Source: Gnetum montanum
Taxonomy: Eukaryota > Streptophyta > Gnetopsida > Gnetales > Gnetaceae
DNA length: 64,000 bases
Assembly (NCBI GenBank): GCA_015680685.1
Contig: MNCI01037953.1
Coordinates: 655,999-719,998 of the forward strand
Reading direction: 5' to 3'
Part shown: positions 21,940 through 34,227 of the stretch, one piece after another
Numbering within the stretch: the stretch's first letter is position 1
How the letters are laid out: each line of letters opens with the position of its first letter
Position numbers and translations under genes: made by a program
The notes under the pieces: generated by a model
Databases searched by the model: none
The model's input: the letters and a program-made list of their open reading frames with translations, nothing else
What the model was told of the DNA's origin: nothing

Positions 21940-22417
21940 NNNNNNNNNNNNNNNNNNNNNNNNNNNNNNNNNNNNNNNNNNNNNNNNNNNNNNNNNNNNN
22001 NNNNNNNNNNNNNNNNNNNNNNNNNNNNNNNNNNNNNNNNNNNNNNNNNNNNNNNNNNNNNNNNNNNNNNNNNNNNNNNNNNNNNNNNNNNNNNNNNNNN
22101 NNNNNNNNNNNNNNNNNNNNNNNNNNNNNNNNNNNNNNNNNNNNNNNNNNNNNNNNNNNNNNNNNNNNNNNNNNNNNNNNNNNNNNNNNNNNNNNNNNNN
22201 NNNNNNNNNNNNNNNNNNNNNNNNNNNNNNNNNNNNNNNNNNNNNNNNNNNNNNNNNNNNNNNNNNNNNNNNNNNNNNNNNNNNNNNNNNNNNNNNNNNN
22301 NNNNNNNNNNNNNNNNNNNNNNNNNNNNNNNNNNNNNNNNNNNNNNNNNNNNNNNNNNNNNNNNNNNNNNNNNNNNNNNNNNNNNNNNNNNNNNNNNNNN
22401 NNNNNNNNNNNNNNNNN
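21940..22417. other. Assembly gap (478 N)
   Basis: Run of N. By comparison with G2, the missing sequence should be about 410 bp of G1 RT followed by roughly 20 bp of the copia B LTR end, close to the gap size. Reading frames spanning the N run are artefacts. Confidence 0.95.
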
Positions 22418-23623
22418 AGAAAGAGAGAGAGATGAATAAGTTTCTCAAATTAAAACTTAAACAAACAAAGCACACACACTAAATTTAATGTGGTTTCCCA
22501 AATTGGGTATTCCACACTCAAAGGGTAGATCACAAGAATACCTCTAAACTTTTTTGCTCTCAAAATGTGATTGAAGGATTCATGTCTTTAAGTCCCACTC
22601 TAAAGTGTTATTTTGCAGCACCAATTACTTAACCCCGCAAGGTCCCATCAGGCTTGGAAATGTGGTTTTCAAGCTTCCACAAACTTTACAATCTTGAGCT
22701 CTGCACTAGAGTGTTGTATCATAGCACCAAAAACCCAATCCCACATGATCCCAACAAGCTTAAGTAAGATGTCTTCCTGTAAGAAGCACATCAATCCCAT
22801 AAGGCAACAAGGGAGAACAATTATAAGAGATAATTGCAACTTAGTTTGCTGATCCTTGTAACTTTAGGTATAGCACAATTTACAATGTCAAAATGATAAT
22901 ACAATGAGAAGCAATAGAGAATACAAATGATTACAAATAAGCTTGCACATTTCCTAATGCACATAAAGTCTTCTTATAGCTACCGTATTTCTAAATCCAA
23001 CTTAAAACTTGTGCAACAGCTAGCCAATAGTCATTAATGATCATGGGAGACATCTTCTTTGTGCCTGAGATGTCTCTCTAAATTGGCCTTCAATTCTAGA
23101 AATATTTCTTTGTTTAGAGAATTTTTTTTTAAATCTCCATTCTTGGAAGATGTCTTTTTGAACTTGGTCTGCATTTTGTAAAGACGTCTTTCTGTGATGA
23201 AGACATCTTTGCCTAAATAAAGACATCTCCTGCTTCTGAAAGATGTCTTTGCCTATGAAGCCTTCAATTCTACCAAGTCATCTTCTATTTCTAGAATATG
23301 TCTTTGTTCACTTTCTTCATCCTTTGAATTCATCATTCCTTGTCACAACCTTGATCTTCCGCATGCTTTAATGATAATAGCTTTGCTTGTACAGTATCTG
23401 GTCCTTGTCCATGTTCTTTGGATGTTCATTTGAAGACCATGTGAATGATCTTTTCCTTTGAGTTCTAAACAATTCATTCCTTGTCCTCTATGTAGGCTTT
23501 AGCTCATCTTGGTTACAAATGTACATAGTCCTACAAACACAATAACCATACAACCATGCAAACAACCTTTGACTCCATTTTACTTAATGTTTTGACACAA
23601 ACCAAAACACACTAAAAGGTCCA
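22418..23623 (-). repeat. Copia B 3' LTR (left end in gap)
   Basis: Reverse-complement match to 38852-40069 and to the split copia A LTR. It ends ..ACTAAAAGGTCCA at 23623 (5' end TGGACC on the minus strand). The AGACATCT/AGATGTCT cluster lies at 23040-23290. Confidence 0.85.
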
Positions 23624-24013
23624 CAATATCCCCTTTTTTGGTAATGCTCAAAACTTAGGAAAATGGGTTAGTAATCATACAAACATAACCATACTACTCT
23701 CCCCCTTTTTGAATTATAGAAAAAAGGAGAAAGTACCCAAACTTGGTTAAAGAAGATATAAAAGAACAATAACTTTTGGATAATATATAGAACTAGTCAT
23801 CATGACATAATATCAAAAAATATAGGGAAGCAAGAAAATGAATTTAGAAATACAAATTTAGTAGTGCTAAGGTTCATGAAGAACTAATCTAAGCCTCTTA
23901 AGTGATATTTATATTTCAAGCTAGAAGTGTAAGCCATGCTAATCAACTATCCTATCTCTAAACCAATATGTAGTATGCATTAACAATACCAAACTTTTCA
24001 AAGTATTCATAGG
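23624..24013 (-). other. Copia B polypurine tracts and 3' non-coding region
   Basis: Minus-strand CCAAAAAAGGGGATATTG abuts the LTR (23624-23641). A second tract, CAAAAAGGGGGAGAG, lies near 23700-23715. Paired tracts occur at the same place in copia A. No gene. E3 is inserted after ATAGG (24009-24013). Confidence 0.7.
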
Positions 24014-24917
24014 TGATGAGAGCTGCTACTTTAATAATTACAGTGGTTATTATTAGAGCGGTTAATCTAATTATTAGAGTGGTTATTATTAGAGTAGTTA
24101 CTCTAATTATTAGATCAGTTATTCCTGGGTTACTCCTGGGCCTATAAATACAGTGCCCAGGTGCAGAAGAAGTAATTCAAAAGAAGTTTGAAAAGAAGTC
24201 TTTCATGGAGTTAAGTAGCAAAACTCTTGTAGTCTAGAGTATTTTCAAAGTGCCCACAGTAGGAGGTCTAATTGTGGATGGATCTTTATTTGAGCATTGT
24301 ATACCTGAGCACACCTTGTGTACAGTAATAAAGACGAGCTCTTTGATTCATCCTTGTAGCACTTGAGATTTGTTTTCTACGCATTCCTTTTATTTTATTT
24401 TCTTATGCATTTATTTTATTTTTATTTTATTTTATGAACTTTACATTTCTATTATTAGCACAACAATTCATTTTTATCAATTAGCAAATTGTTAAATTAC
24501 ACAAGCACGACTACTTCGAGCATGTGTAATGTTTGGTAACCCAGTAACAATTAGTATTTGGTAATCCCAATAACGTTGCACTGATTCAGGGTGTGTATGG
24601 AAAGTGGGAACAGATACTTATGTTAGGATTAGTTAGGACTTAGTTAATGAGTAGTTAAGTTAAATTAGTCACCTAGTTATCTCTCTCTTTCCCTATTAGC
24701 ATAGGACATAAAAACATAAAAGATATAAAAATCGTATGCCTCAAGCTTACGTAACCATACAATCATGACATACAAGTAAGTTGGGAAGACAATGATCAAT
24801 CAACCCATCCTTGTTCCACAAGGGCACATAAGCACTTAGTCCTTGGAATTTGACCAGATCGTGCATGAAACACTTGTATTTGTATGATTGAGTGTAGGGG
24901 TACCTCGCCGCTCATCA
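24014..24917 (+). repeat. E3 5' LTR
   Basis: TGATGAGAG to CTCATCA. U3 has a tandem array of TTATTAGAGTGGTTACTCTA-like units (24028-24125) directly upstream of the TATA box at 24143-24150. The 3' copy is 31688-32605. Confidence 0.92.
24143..24150 (+). promoter_or_regulatory. E3 LTR TATA box
   Basis: TATAAATA in the context GGGCCTATAAATACAGTGCC, conserved in the 3' LTR at 31853-31860. The repeat array lies just upstream; CAGTGCC follows. Confidence 0.75.
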
Positions 24918-24937
24918 TTGGCACTGTTGCCTAGGAC
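24918..24937 (+). other. E3 primer-binding site (tRNA-Asp type)
   Basis: TTGGCACTGTTGCCTAGGAC directly after the LTR. It resembles the Athila-type site TGGCGCCGTTGCCGGGGA with mainly C-to-T and G-to-A changes. Confidence 0.7.
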
Positions 24938-25053
24938 TTAGTTGTTTGTGCACTAATTAGAACATAGGAAATCATTTACATCATTGGAATGAACCCTTAG
25001 GGTTGATTGAGAAAATAATAAACAAGAATACATTGCACACTGAATAGACAAGT

Positions 25054-26990
25054 ATGTCTCCTTCTTCATATGAAAGCGTCTCACTGCCTAGGTTTGAAAT
25101 AGGAAACAATCAGTGGCACAATACACATGACATTGATCTGCCAATCCCTCAAAAAGTTTGAGTGGTATATATTCATCCTAATGAGTATATACCAGACTTT
25201 ACCTTTATCCTCCATGAAGATGAACAACTGTGTTGGAAAGACTTAGAGGGTAGCATAGTGTTACCTCCCGATCATTGAGTCCTGAGCATGCTTCTTCATG
25301 CTCTCACACAAATTAGCCTGTTGCACTTACATGTAGAATACGTTGTGCAAGACCATGACTCAAGAGAATACCATCCCATTGGGGCACAACATCAAAGGGA
25401 CTTGCAACATGAGAGACATCATAAGTCTTTGAATGGTAAGTGATCATAGGATCTCCTACATGTCTTAAGTAAAAATGAGGATGGTGAACCTATCTCAGGT
25501 AGTCACCCACACAACAATGTTCCTCCCCTTGACTTTGGCCAAGGGGTTGTGTATTAAAACCTTCATTGTACTATTCATAACCCAGGTTCTAATACCCATG
25601 AGCACAAAGGGTTAGAAAAAGGGACATGAACTCATGATAAAGGTGGACATTCTAATCGCAATTGTGGTCGGGGTCGAGACTAGAAAAGAGAAGGTAGCAG
25701 ACACTGTCATGGTGATGGTTCTCCTTCTTCTTCATCTTCATCATCTCCTTCATCCTCTCCTTAGGTATCTAGACATAGTCATAAGGAAAAAGACCATGGG
25801 GATAAAGGTAGGCAAAGTGGAAGTCATAGATAAAACAACCAGGAAAGGGGACGAGGGCACTCTAAAGAGTCACAACATAGAAGAAGGGAGAGTAGGAAAC
25901 AACGTAGGCATCATAGAAGCCATAGAAAAGATGATCACGATGAACCCCTACTCACTACTCAAAGTATGTTAGACATAACTGAGGTTGTTAGAATTCCAAT
26001 AAGGCACCAAAGAGATAGTAGGATCAAGAGATTAGATATGAACAATATTCCATGATTTGAAGGGGGATCCAATGCTGATCCTTAGAATCACTTACAAGCA
26101 TTCCATGATGTGTGTGCCTTACAAAATATAGAGAACGAATGGAAAAAACTTAAGTTGTTTCCTAGACACTAGTTAAAGAAGTGAAAAGCTAGTACCAGTC
26201 TTTAGAACCAGAATCCATTCGTAGGTGGAGTACTATGCTAGAACTATTTAATAACATGTACCTAATGTACTCCTGGGTGTCTAACTTGCAAAAGCAAATC
26301 CAAGGCTGGAAACAAGAAGGACATGAACCCTTGGATGCTGCGATGGGCCAATACTATGCACTATTACATCATTGTCCTGGCCATGGTTATTCACAAAGGG
26401 ATCAACTACACCATCTCATGGATGGGCTTAGGCATGAAATGAGAAGAACCCTTGGGACTTATGCCCAAGGGAGACTATCCAAGCTTAGGTTCCATTAAAT
26501 TCAAAGACTATTAGAGCAACTTGCTAAGGAAGAAGGTGAGCTATGAAAGAGAGAAAGTTTGGAAGAGTATAACCAAGATCCTTCCCTCTAGAAGAGGGGA
26601 GTAATATTTTGTGAGGATGAAGAAGAGTCACCACTCGAAGAGATGGTGAATAGGAAAACTTTGCCTATCCAAAAGTTGACATCAAAAGTATTGACAATGG
26701 TAGACCAAATGTGGAATTCCCTAGATAATAGACTTCAATTTGTTCTTAAAATAGTGGAGGAGTCTAGAGAGCAAGGTAGTGATTGCAAAATAAATAAAAA
26801 AGAGAGAAGCTGAACATGCACGTAGCAAGTGTAAGGGCAAAGTTACCATCATTGAAGAGGTTGTGGAGTCAGAAATAGACAATGATAGTGTATGTGAAAT
26901 ATGTCAATATGGCCATCCTAAGGGATTTTGCCCTATAATCTCACATCTACAAGAGTTTGGAATGTATGCACTCAATCCACGATTAAACAA
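25054..26990 (+). pseudogene. gag: E3 gag (Athila-like)
   Basis: Starts at ATG 25054 (MSPSSYESVSLPRFEIG). An Arg/Ser/His-rich central region (about 25640-25930) is followed by the retrotransposon-gag domain with MLELFNNMYLMYSWVSNLQK and GHEPLDAAMGQYYALLHHCP (26235-26500), then HLMDGLRHEMRRTLGTYAQG. A zinc knuckle CEICQYGHPKGFC (26894-26932) has the short CX2CX3HX4C spacing. E4 and E5 gags share these blocks. Stops and one frameshift (about 26040-26235) break it. Confidence 0.85.
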
Positions 26991-26999
26991 ATGACAAGC

Positions 27000-28000
27000 A
27001 TCTCGAAGGTTACCTTACCCCCAAGGTAACCCAAGACAATTCCACCAATCCTTAACGTATTATCCAAGTGGAACTCCATCACAATTGATTGAGAAATATC
27101 AACAGTGGTAGCACCCACAATTATGGAGAATGCCACCACTAAGGTAACAGTATCCTTACTGGCAACCTAACCCGTATGGATATTACGTGCAGTAGCCAAT
27201 CTCCCCACATGACTCTACTGGTCATGTCACTCCTCAACCTCACTACCAAGCCCACGAGTATTATGGGACTCCCTCTTCTAGGGGTGTTATTCCACAAGCA
27301 TATCATCCTTCTCAGCCAGCCACCTCTCTTCCACCAATAGCTCCACTACCACCTGCTCCAGTTATGCAGAGTGCAATCCCTACTCAGCCACAGAAATGTA
27401 ATGCCACAAGGGATGTTAACTCTCAACCTACTATTGGTTCCAACAACCACATGAAGAAAAGACCTTTCTTTAGAACCAATAGACCAACCAAGCCCTTGCA
27501 ATCACAAGCAGCTAATTCCTTAGACACCTCAGTGTCAATCAAAACTTTGGAGCCTCCTTCAACCCAATCATCGCACTCAACGCATATAGTCATGCTAACA
27601 CATATTGTCACTGATTGGGTCAAAGCTAGCCACCTTACCAAGAAATTCTTTGATCCTGGGAGTCCTCTAATATGCTTAAAAATTGCTAGAAATGTGCCAT
27701 GCATGGATCTTTTGAATTCAAGTTCTAGTGTCAACTTGATTTCTCAAGAAATGTACAAGGCCTGGAATCTACCTCCATTGAAAAAAAGCAACATCCATCT
27801 AGAGTTGGCTGACCAGTCCATCACTGTTCCATTGGAACTAGTGGAAGACATTGTTACCAATGTTTGTGGGTGGTTGTACCCAGCTCACTTCCTAGTGATT
27901 CAAGTAAACAATGGTAAGGGGTACTTTCCAATCATAATGGGAAGATCATGGCTAAGCACCATCGATGCAAGCTTAGGAATCCATGATCTTTCCCTATAAA
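27000..28000 (+). pseudogene. pro: E3 Pro-rich linker and aspartic protease
   Basis: A Pro/Gln-rich linker (27000-27400) leads into a retropepsin-like domain. The active-site block reads MDLLNSSSSVNLISQEMY (about 27703-27755), so the usual D(S/T)G triad has become NSS. Then come HLELADQSITVPLELVED (about 27798-27850) and the C-terminal PIIMGRSWLSTIDASL (about 27928-27975; usual ILGRPWL). It is open for about 211 codons (27364-27999). Loss of the catalytic Asp and Gly by transitions means it is inactive. Confidence 0.82.
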
Positions 28001-28374
28001 TATCAAAGGAAACTACATTCAGAAAGATCAAGAAGAAGAAATTTTCATGCATCACATATAGTGACACAAGGTGTAATTACATGTAGAGGTCATTGTTTGT
28101 GCAAAGTTTAACATTGCCTGCATGCAATTAATATGCACAAGTGATCAACATACAAAGATGCCTGTATGCAGTAGCCACACAACAAGAAGGCACCCAATGG
28201 CTGACAGCTGATCACGAAAGCAGTTCACTCATATGCATGGAGCCAACTGAGGGTTTGACTTACACTTACATTCATAGCATAGACAAATTAGAGCAAGTTC
28301 ACCACCAACTTCCAAGTCTTAACCTTGGAAATGTCAACTAGGGGAAGTTGGGAATCCTTGAGAAATTTAATTAG

Positions 28375-29706
28375 GAGCCCCTCAAGCTGAAACCATTGCC
28401 CACCAATATAGAATACACGTTCCTTAAAAATGGAAAATCGGTAATTATTAACGCTAAGCTTGCTCCTCAATAGAAAGAAGAACTACTAAAGGTAATCAAT
28501 AGATGGTCAAAAGCTTTCACTTGGTCATATCTTGAATTAACTCAAATAGATCCTAGGATATGCCAACATAGGATTTATACCAAACTCTCCATGAAGCCTC
28601 GAAGACAACTGCAGAGGCGTTTGAACCCAAAGATGAAGCAAGTAGTCAAGGAATAAATTGAAAAGCTTCTCAAGGTTGGGTTCATATACCCCATTATTGA
28701 TAGAGAATGGGTTAGCCCCTTAGTTAGTATGCCTAAAAAGGGAGGCAAATGGAGGGTGTGCATAGATTTTAGGCTACTAAATATGGCAACATTCAAAGAT
28801 CACTTTCCATTTCCATTTTTTAACCAAGTCTTAGAAACCATCGCAGGGCATCACTACTATAATTTTTTGGATGGATATAGTAGATATAATAAAATACAAA
28901 TAGCCCCAGAAGACCAAGCCAAGACTATGTTCACCAGTCCTTGGGGAATGTTTGCATACAAACAGATGTTGTTTGGCTTGTGCAATGCCCTTGCAGCATT
29001 TCAATGACTAGTTCTAAGCATCTTCCAACATCAGATAGGAAATGGTGTAGAAGTATTTATGGACTATTTCTTCACCTATGGAGCAAACTTTGATCAAGCC
29101 TTGGACTGATTAGAACAAGTGTTAAAAAGATGTGTAGAAACCAATTTGAGGCTTAACTGACAGAAAAGCCATTTGATGTTTCAAGAGGACGTAGTACTAG
29201 GGCACAAAATCTCACACATAGGGATAAAGGTAGACATCAAGAAAATCAAAGTTATCCAAGGAATTACCCATCAATCGAAAACTATCAAAGATATTTGGTC
29301 ATTCCTTGGACATACTGGCTACTATAGGAGATTTATTAAGAACTTTTCAAAGGTTGGCAAACCATTGGTGGAATTAACAAAAAAGGATGTGCCTTTTGAG
29401 TTCAATGAACAATGTCATGACCTAAGGATTAATAAAGTTAAATATCAACTGGGAGATAAGGTTCTTTACTGGAATCCCACACATGTGCCACAACATACTA
29501 AATTTCAAACACTATGGGAAGGATCTTATATTATTTATGCAACTTTTCCTTTAGGGGCCATGACAATATATAAACCTGAGAGCCTAAACAAGAAACTATT
29601 GATCAATGTGCAACAAACCACTACCTCTATTGATGGACAACCTTGCTCACTATTTTGGATCTCCTCCTTCCAACTTAGTCATGGGGGAGATGGCTACCTA
29701 TGCTAA
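28375..29706 (+). pseudogene. pol: E3 reverse transcriptase joined to the integrase C-terminus by deletion
   Basis: The RT N-terminal region has SVIINAKLAPQ and FTWSYLELTQIDPRICQHRI (about 28440-28575). The core has GFIYPIIDREWVSPLVSMPK (28679-28740), GGKWRVCIDFRLLN (about 28741-28785), YYNFLDGYSRYNKIQIAPED, FGLCNALAAFQ and VEVFMDYFFTYG (29047-29082). The catalytic FMDD is changed to FMDY. LGHKIS.. and WSFLGHTGYYRRFIKNFSK follow. After DVPFEFNEQ (about 29415) the sequence jumps to KVKYQLGDKVLYWNP and FQTLWEGSYII (29435-29540), the integrase GPY/F module. RNase H and the DDE core (normally more than 2 kb) are missing, yet the frame stays open from 29173 to 29706 across the junction. Confidence 0.87.
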
Positions 29707-31687
29707 CTGTTCTAGGACCTCGATTATTTTTGAATTTTTTTTTTACACATTCTTTCAACTTTTCTTATCTTTTTTTCCACCATTTTTCATATTTTTACTA
29801 TTTCTTTGTTTGCTTGATTTACTTTTATTTGTCATCTAATAAGTGCTCATGATGGTGGATTGCATTATATCATATTGATTGCTAATTTTTTGTTTTTACC
29901 TTTGAATTATGATGTTGATATTAATGTATGGTTCTTTTGGTAAAACAAGCACTAAGTCCATGCCATCCACTCATCCATACAACTCTATGGTCTCCTTTGT
30001 CTTGGAACTGTACAATCCCCTTTTTCTAAGTAAACTTGTTAATGAATTAGTGGCTAGGTACTTTTCAAACCAAAGAAAGACTCAAACGATGAAAAGGGTG
30101 TGACTTTAAGGGGATTTGATGCATTTGTGCTAGCCATTCTCTTGGGTGCTTGGATGCTTGTTTCTTTGGTTTTCTACCATTTTGACATTGTTCAAAAATT
30201 AGGAAGCTAAGTGAATAAAAATAAGTCTTTTCATGGTGTGGTTCTTATGTAAAAAAAAGTGAGAATTCAAAGCAAACCGCTTAGACATAATAAAGCAATA
30301 TGGGATAAGTCTTTGCATGGTGTGGTTCTCATGCAAAAAAAGGAAGAAAAAGAGAAAATTGAGAATTCAAAGCACATCCCTTAGACATAATAAAGAAATT
30401 TGGGGTATAAGCATTGGTTATGAAACTAGATAGACATGTTAGCCATGCCTGAAGGTTCCCTCTAACCAAGGCCCTTTCTCGCTTCCTACTTCTTCATCTC
30501 ACTCTCCTTGGGATGGTGGTCACTCTTTGTGGAAGCATTCTTGTTACCTTAAGAGGATGGATTGATCAAGTGTATTGATGCAAGGTCACTAAATATGGTT
30601 GGTTTGAGTCTAGATTTGGGATGAGTTCTACTTAGTCATATTAACCATAAAATACACAAGGGGCTTTACACAACCTTGTTCTTGGGATTCCATTCCATTC
30701 TCTCCTCTCCATCTTTCTTCCCATTTTCCACCTCATTGTCGATTTTATCATTAGTCTATTCTGGGTTGATGCATTATTTTTCTTTGGTGAATTCTTGTGG
30801 GTAATTTTTTAACTCTTGCGTCAAAATGAAATTCCTAGAGCCTACGGACTCTTTGGTTTGTGGGTTTGTTAAGGCATAAAAGGCATGAGCCTACTTTGGG
30901 AAGGACCCACTGACATTCCTTTTTGGTGCAATTGTTAAGTTCTTTTCCTTAAACATTTCCTACAATCAATCATCTCTTATTTCATCCCCATCCATGACAT
31001 CCATTTTATTGGCATTGTCCTTGTTATTTTTTCCCATCTTTCTTGTTCCTCATATTTTTCCATCTTATAGCTACTGGAGGTTTGCTCTTAGTCATAGGGC
31101 CCCTGGAATAAATTTTTCAGTTTTCTTCATTTTACTATTTGCCTAACCCCTACACCTTGGGTAGTCACTTGTGATAAATCTCTGAACCAGTTTTTTCCAT
31201 AACCACAACTCACCCAACGTGCTTCATATCGAGGCAAGGTATCAACTACATTCTAGTTTATCTATCCTTTCTCATTTTTGACTGTGTTGTGTGTGCAAAT
31301 GATTTTCATACAAATAATGGACTGGGCTTGGAGGAAGCACTCAGGATGGACTAGAACTAAAGCATTTACGAAAGGAGCAAGTTTGGTGGCATGGCTATGG
31401 ATAAATAAAAAAAGGTGTAATCTTAGCATTGGTGGCAACACGCTTCATTTTCTTTCTCTCTCTTTCTCTACAAGCTGCCAAATAAAGGCTTGCATGTTAT
31501 TTATGTACGAGTGTTCACCATAATGGTCATGAATAGTAATGTTGTAATATGCTTATTGATCTGTTCATTGGTCATGTTGAGTCTATCATCCCATTCCATT
31601 GTTAGTTGTTAATTAGTCAATAATCCCATACCTTCTCAATATTTCATAACGAACTCGAGGACAAGTTTTCATTTAGTCATGGGGGTA
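29707..31687 (+). other. E3 3' non-coding region and polypurine tract
   Basis: No gene in about 2 kb. It contains a direct duplication (30222-30305 and 30308-30405) sharing TTGCATGGTGTGGTTCTCAT, GAGAATTCAAAGCA and TTAGACATAATAAAG. One copy of this block occurs in E4 (57497-57645). It ends GTCATGGGGGTA before the 3' LTR. Confidence 0.65.
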
Positions 31688-32605
31688 TGATGAGAGCAGT
31701 TATTCTAATAATTAGAGTGGTTACTCTAATTATTAAAGTCATTATTATTAGAGCAGTTACTCTAATTATTAGAGTGGTTATTATTCGAGTAGTTACTCTA
31801 ATTATTATAATGGTTATTATTAGAGCAGTTATTCCTAGGTTACTCTTGGGCCTATAAATACAGTGCCTAGGCATAGAAGAAGAAGTCTAGAAAGAAGTCT
31901 TTCAAGGAGTCAAGTAGTGAAACTCTTGTAGTCTAGAGTATTTTCCAAGTGCCCACAGTAGGAGGTCTAAGTGTGGATGGATCTTTATTCGAGCATTGTG
32001 TACCTAAGCACACCTTGTGTACAGCAATAAAGACGAGCTCTTCAATTCATCCTTGCAGCATTTGAGATTTTTTTTCTATGCATTCTATTTATTTTATTTT
32101 CTTATGCATTTATTTTATTTATGCACTTTTCATTTCTATTATTAGCACATCAATTCATTTTGATCAATTAGCAAATTGTTAAATTACACAAGCATGATCG
32201 CTTTGAGCATGTGTAACGCTTGGTAACCCAGTAACGATTAGCGTTTGGTAATCCTAGTAGCGTTGCACTAGTTCAGGGTGTGTATGAAAAGCAGAAATGG
32301 ATACTTTTGTTAGGATTAGTTAGAACTTGGTTAATGAGTAGTTAAGTTAAATTAGTCACCTAGTTATCTCTCTCTTTCCCTATTAGCATAGGACATAAAA
32401 ACACAAAAGATATAAAAATCATATGCCTCAAGCTTACTTAACCATACAATCGTGACATACAAGTAAGTTTGGGAAAACAATGATCAATCAACCCATCCTT
32501 GTTCCACAAGGGCGCATAAGCACTTAGTCCTTGGAATTCAACTGGATCGTGTGTGAAACGCTTGTATTCATATGGTTGAGCGTAGGGGTACCTCGCCACT
32601 CATCA
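31688..32605 (+). repeat. E3 3' LTR
   Basis: Pairs with 24014-24917. U3 repeats occupy 31697-31830 and TATAAATA 31853-31860. It ends ACTCATCA, followed by ATAGG. Confidence 0.93.
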
Positions 32606-32610
32606 ATAGG

Positions 32611-34227
32611 ATATTTCAATCAAAATCATGAAAATAGGATGATCATGGACTTGATCAAAACATCAACTATTTGCTTTAGGATATAGGTACTTCTTGTTCC
32701 AACTTATGCTTGAATATCAAAATTGAGAACTACTCATTTCATTTTTTATAAAAAGGAGCTACAACTTATCCAAAAAGGACCATCAACATCCAACTTTAAG
32801 GCTAGATGTAGATCAAGTAGGAACAAACACCCTATTTAATTCTCATTAAAACTTGCATCACTATACTTAACCAGAAATTTGGAAGCTATGAGAGAAACAT
32901 GCATATTCTATTATTTGTCCAAGGCAATGCAACTACCAAAACCATGAATCATGTTGATAAGTGTACATTCATATACCTTGAGGGATACAAGAAGTTGCAA
33001 TTCTCAAATGGTACTTCTTGAAGTTCGTTACTAGTATGATTGAGTAAAAATGTTTAGTTAATAGACTTAAAAACAAAATACCAATGATAAAGCATGTAGG
33101 AGTAGGTGATCCATCAAGTATCTCAAGACATTCTCTGAGTATTACTTTCAAAGGGCTAAAAAACAAAATAGGAGCTACCTTATGTTAGAGTTAATTTTTA
33201 AGGATTCAATAAACTATTGTTTGAACCAATAAACCCATAAGAGAAACCAATGTGTCATGATTCCACTTGAACTCAACCTTTAGGAGACATTATTTATGAG
33301 GGAAAGTAAATAACAAAAATGAAATTAAGAGATGTAGTAAAAAGACAAATCAATGCCCAAGAATAGCTAAGTAGATTTTAGCAAGATTTTAGATAGTGAT
33401 TGAGTAAAATACTTGTAAGACATCTTAATCAAGAGTTAGGTTTACTTTTACCTTGAATATTTTGCATGTCATAAGTCTTTGCTCATTTAGGAATAACTTG
33501 TTGTTTTAGTCTTTAAGATCTCTAAAGACTCCCCCTACATTGGTGATCTCTAATATTATAATTGAAAATAAGATATAGGCTCCCCCTACACATGTGTAGT
33601 TCTTCTTGGGCCTTAAGACTAAAATGAAAGTCACATAACAACATTATAGATATAGGTCAACTTTAAGCCAAATTGTGAAGATTAAGGTCTTCAATCGATA
33701 TTGATAGAGATTTTTAGAGGCTTGTCTTATCTCATAATTAGTAAATATTTCTCAAAGGACATGAGCATAGAAATATATCATCATAAGAAATTTAGATTAT
33801 GAATGCAAGAGGAGAATTGAAGCAAGAGTAAATCTTTATTGAATCACTTGTATCAAAACCAAGGATAAATATAAGAGATGCTCTCAACAATTTTTCTAAT
33901 CTTTTCATCTAGACAAAAACACAATCAATTTTGGACTTCCATATCATGTTCTAATTACCTGGTAAGCAAAGAGATGAAAACTTACCTTAACTTACCTTAC
34001 CTGCAAGTGTGGAAAGAAGATTAATGGAGTTTGAGATGAGGTTCCCTATCATGAAGCACTCCTCATCCATAGGTTGTCATTCATTAGATTGTGTATGTGT
34101 TGTCTCTATTTTTTATGTCCTTTATGATAGAATCCTTGAGCACTCCTTGCATTAATTTTAATACTCCACTTTTTTTCATTTTCTCTTATTGGTAACTACT
34201 CAATTTCCTTACCAAAACCTTTTTGAC
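32611..34227 (-). other. Copia B interior, no recognisable gene
   Basis: Where RT/RNase H would be expected in a complete copia element, no minus-strand motif could be read. The short ORF at 32969-33166 has no recognisable domain. Two CTCCCCCTAC phrases (33530, 33580) are polypurine-like on the minus strand. Confidence 0.4.

Larger units (their letters stand above)
24014..32605 (+). mobile_element. E3: Athila-like Ty3/gypsy element with internal deletion
   Basis: 8.6-kb element with perfect 5-bp target duplications ATAGG (24009-24013, 32606-32610). The LTRs (24014-24917, 31688-32605) start TGATGAGAG and end CTCATCA. It has a tRNA-Asp-type primer site, gag, protease, RT, a deleted RNase H/integrase core, an integrase C-terminal GPY/F remnant, a ~2-kb 3' non-coding region and polypurine tract CATGGGGGTA (31678-31687). 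It is inserted in copia B. Confidence 0.95.

Noticed and set aside
21888-22482. Long ORFs across the N run
   Set aside because: They consist almost entirely of undetermined bases.
31677-31874. Minus-strand ORF with IRVTTLIIR-type repeats
   Set aside because: It is a translation of the U3 tandem repeat of the E3 LTR.
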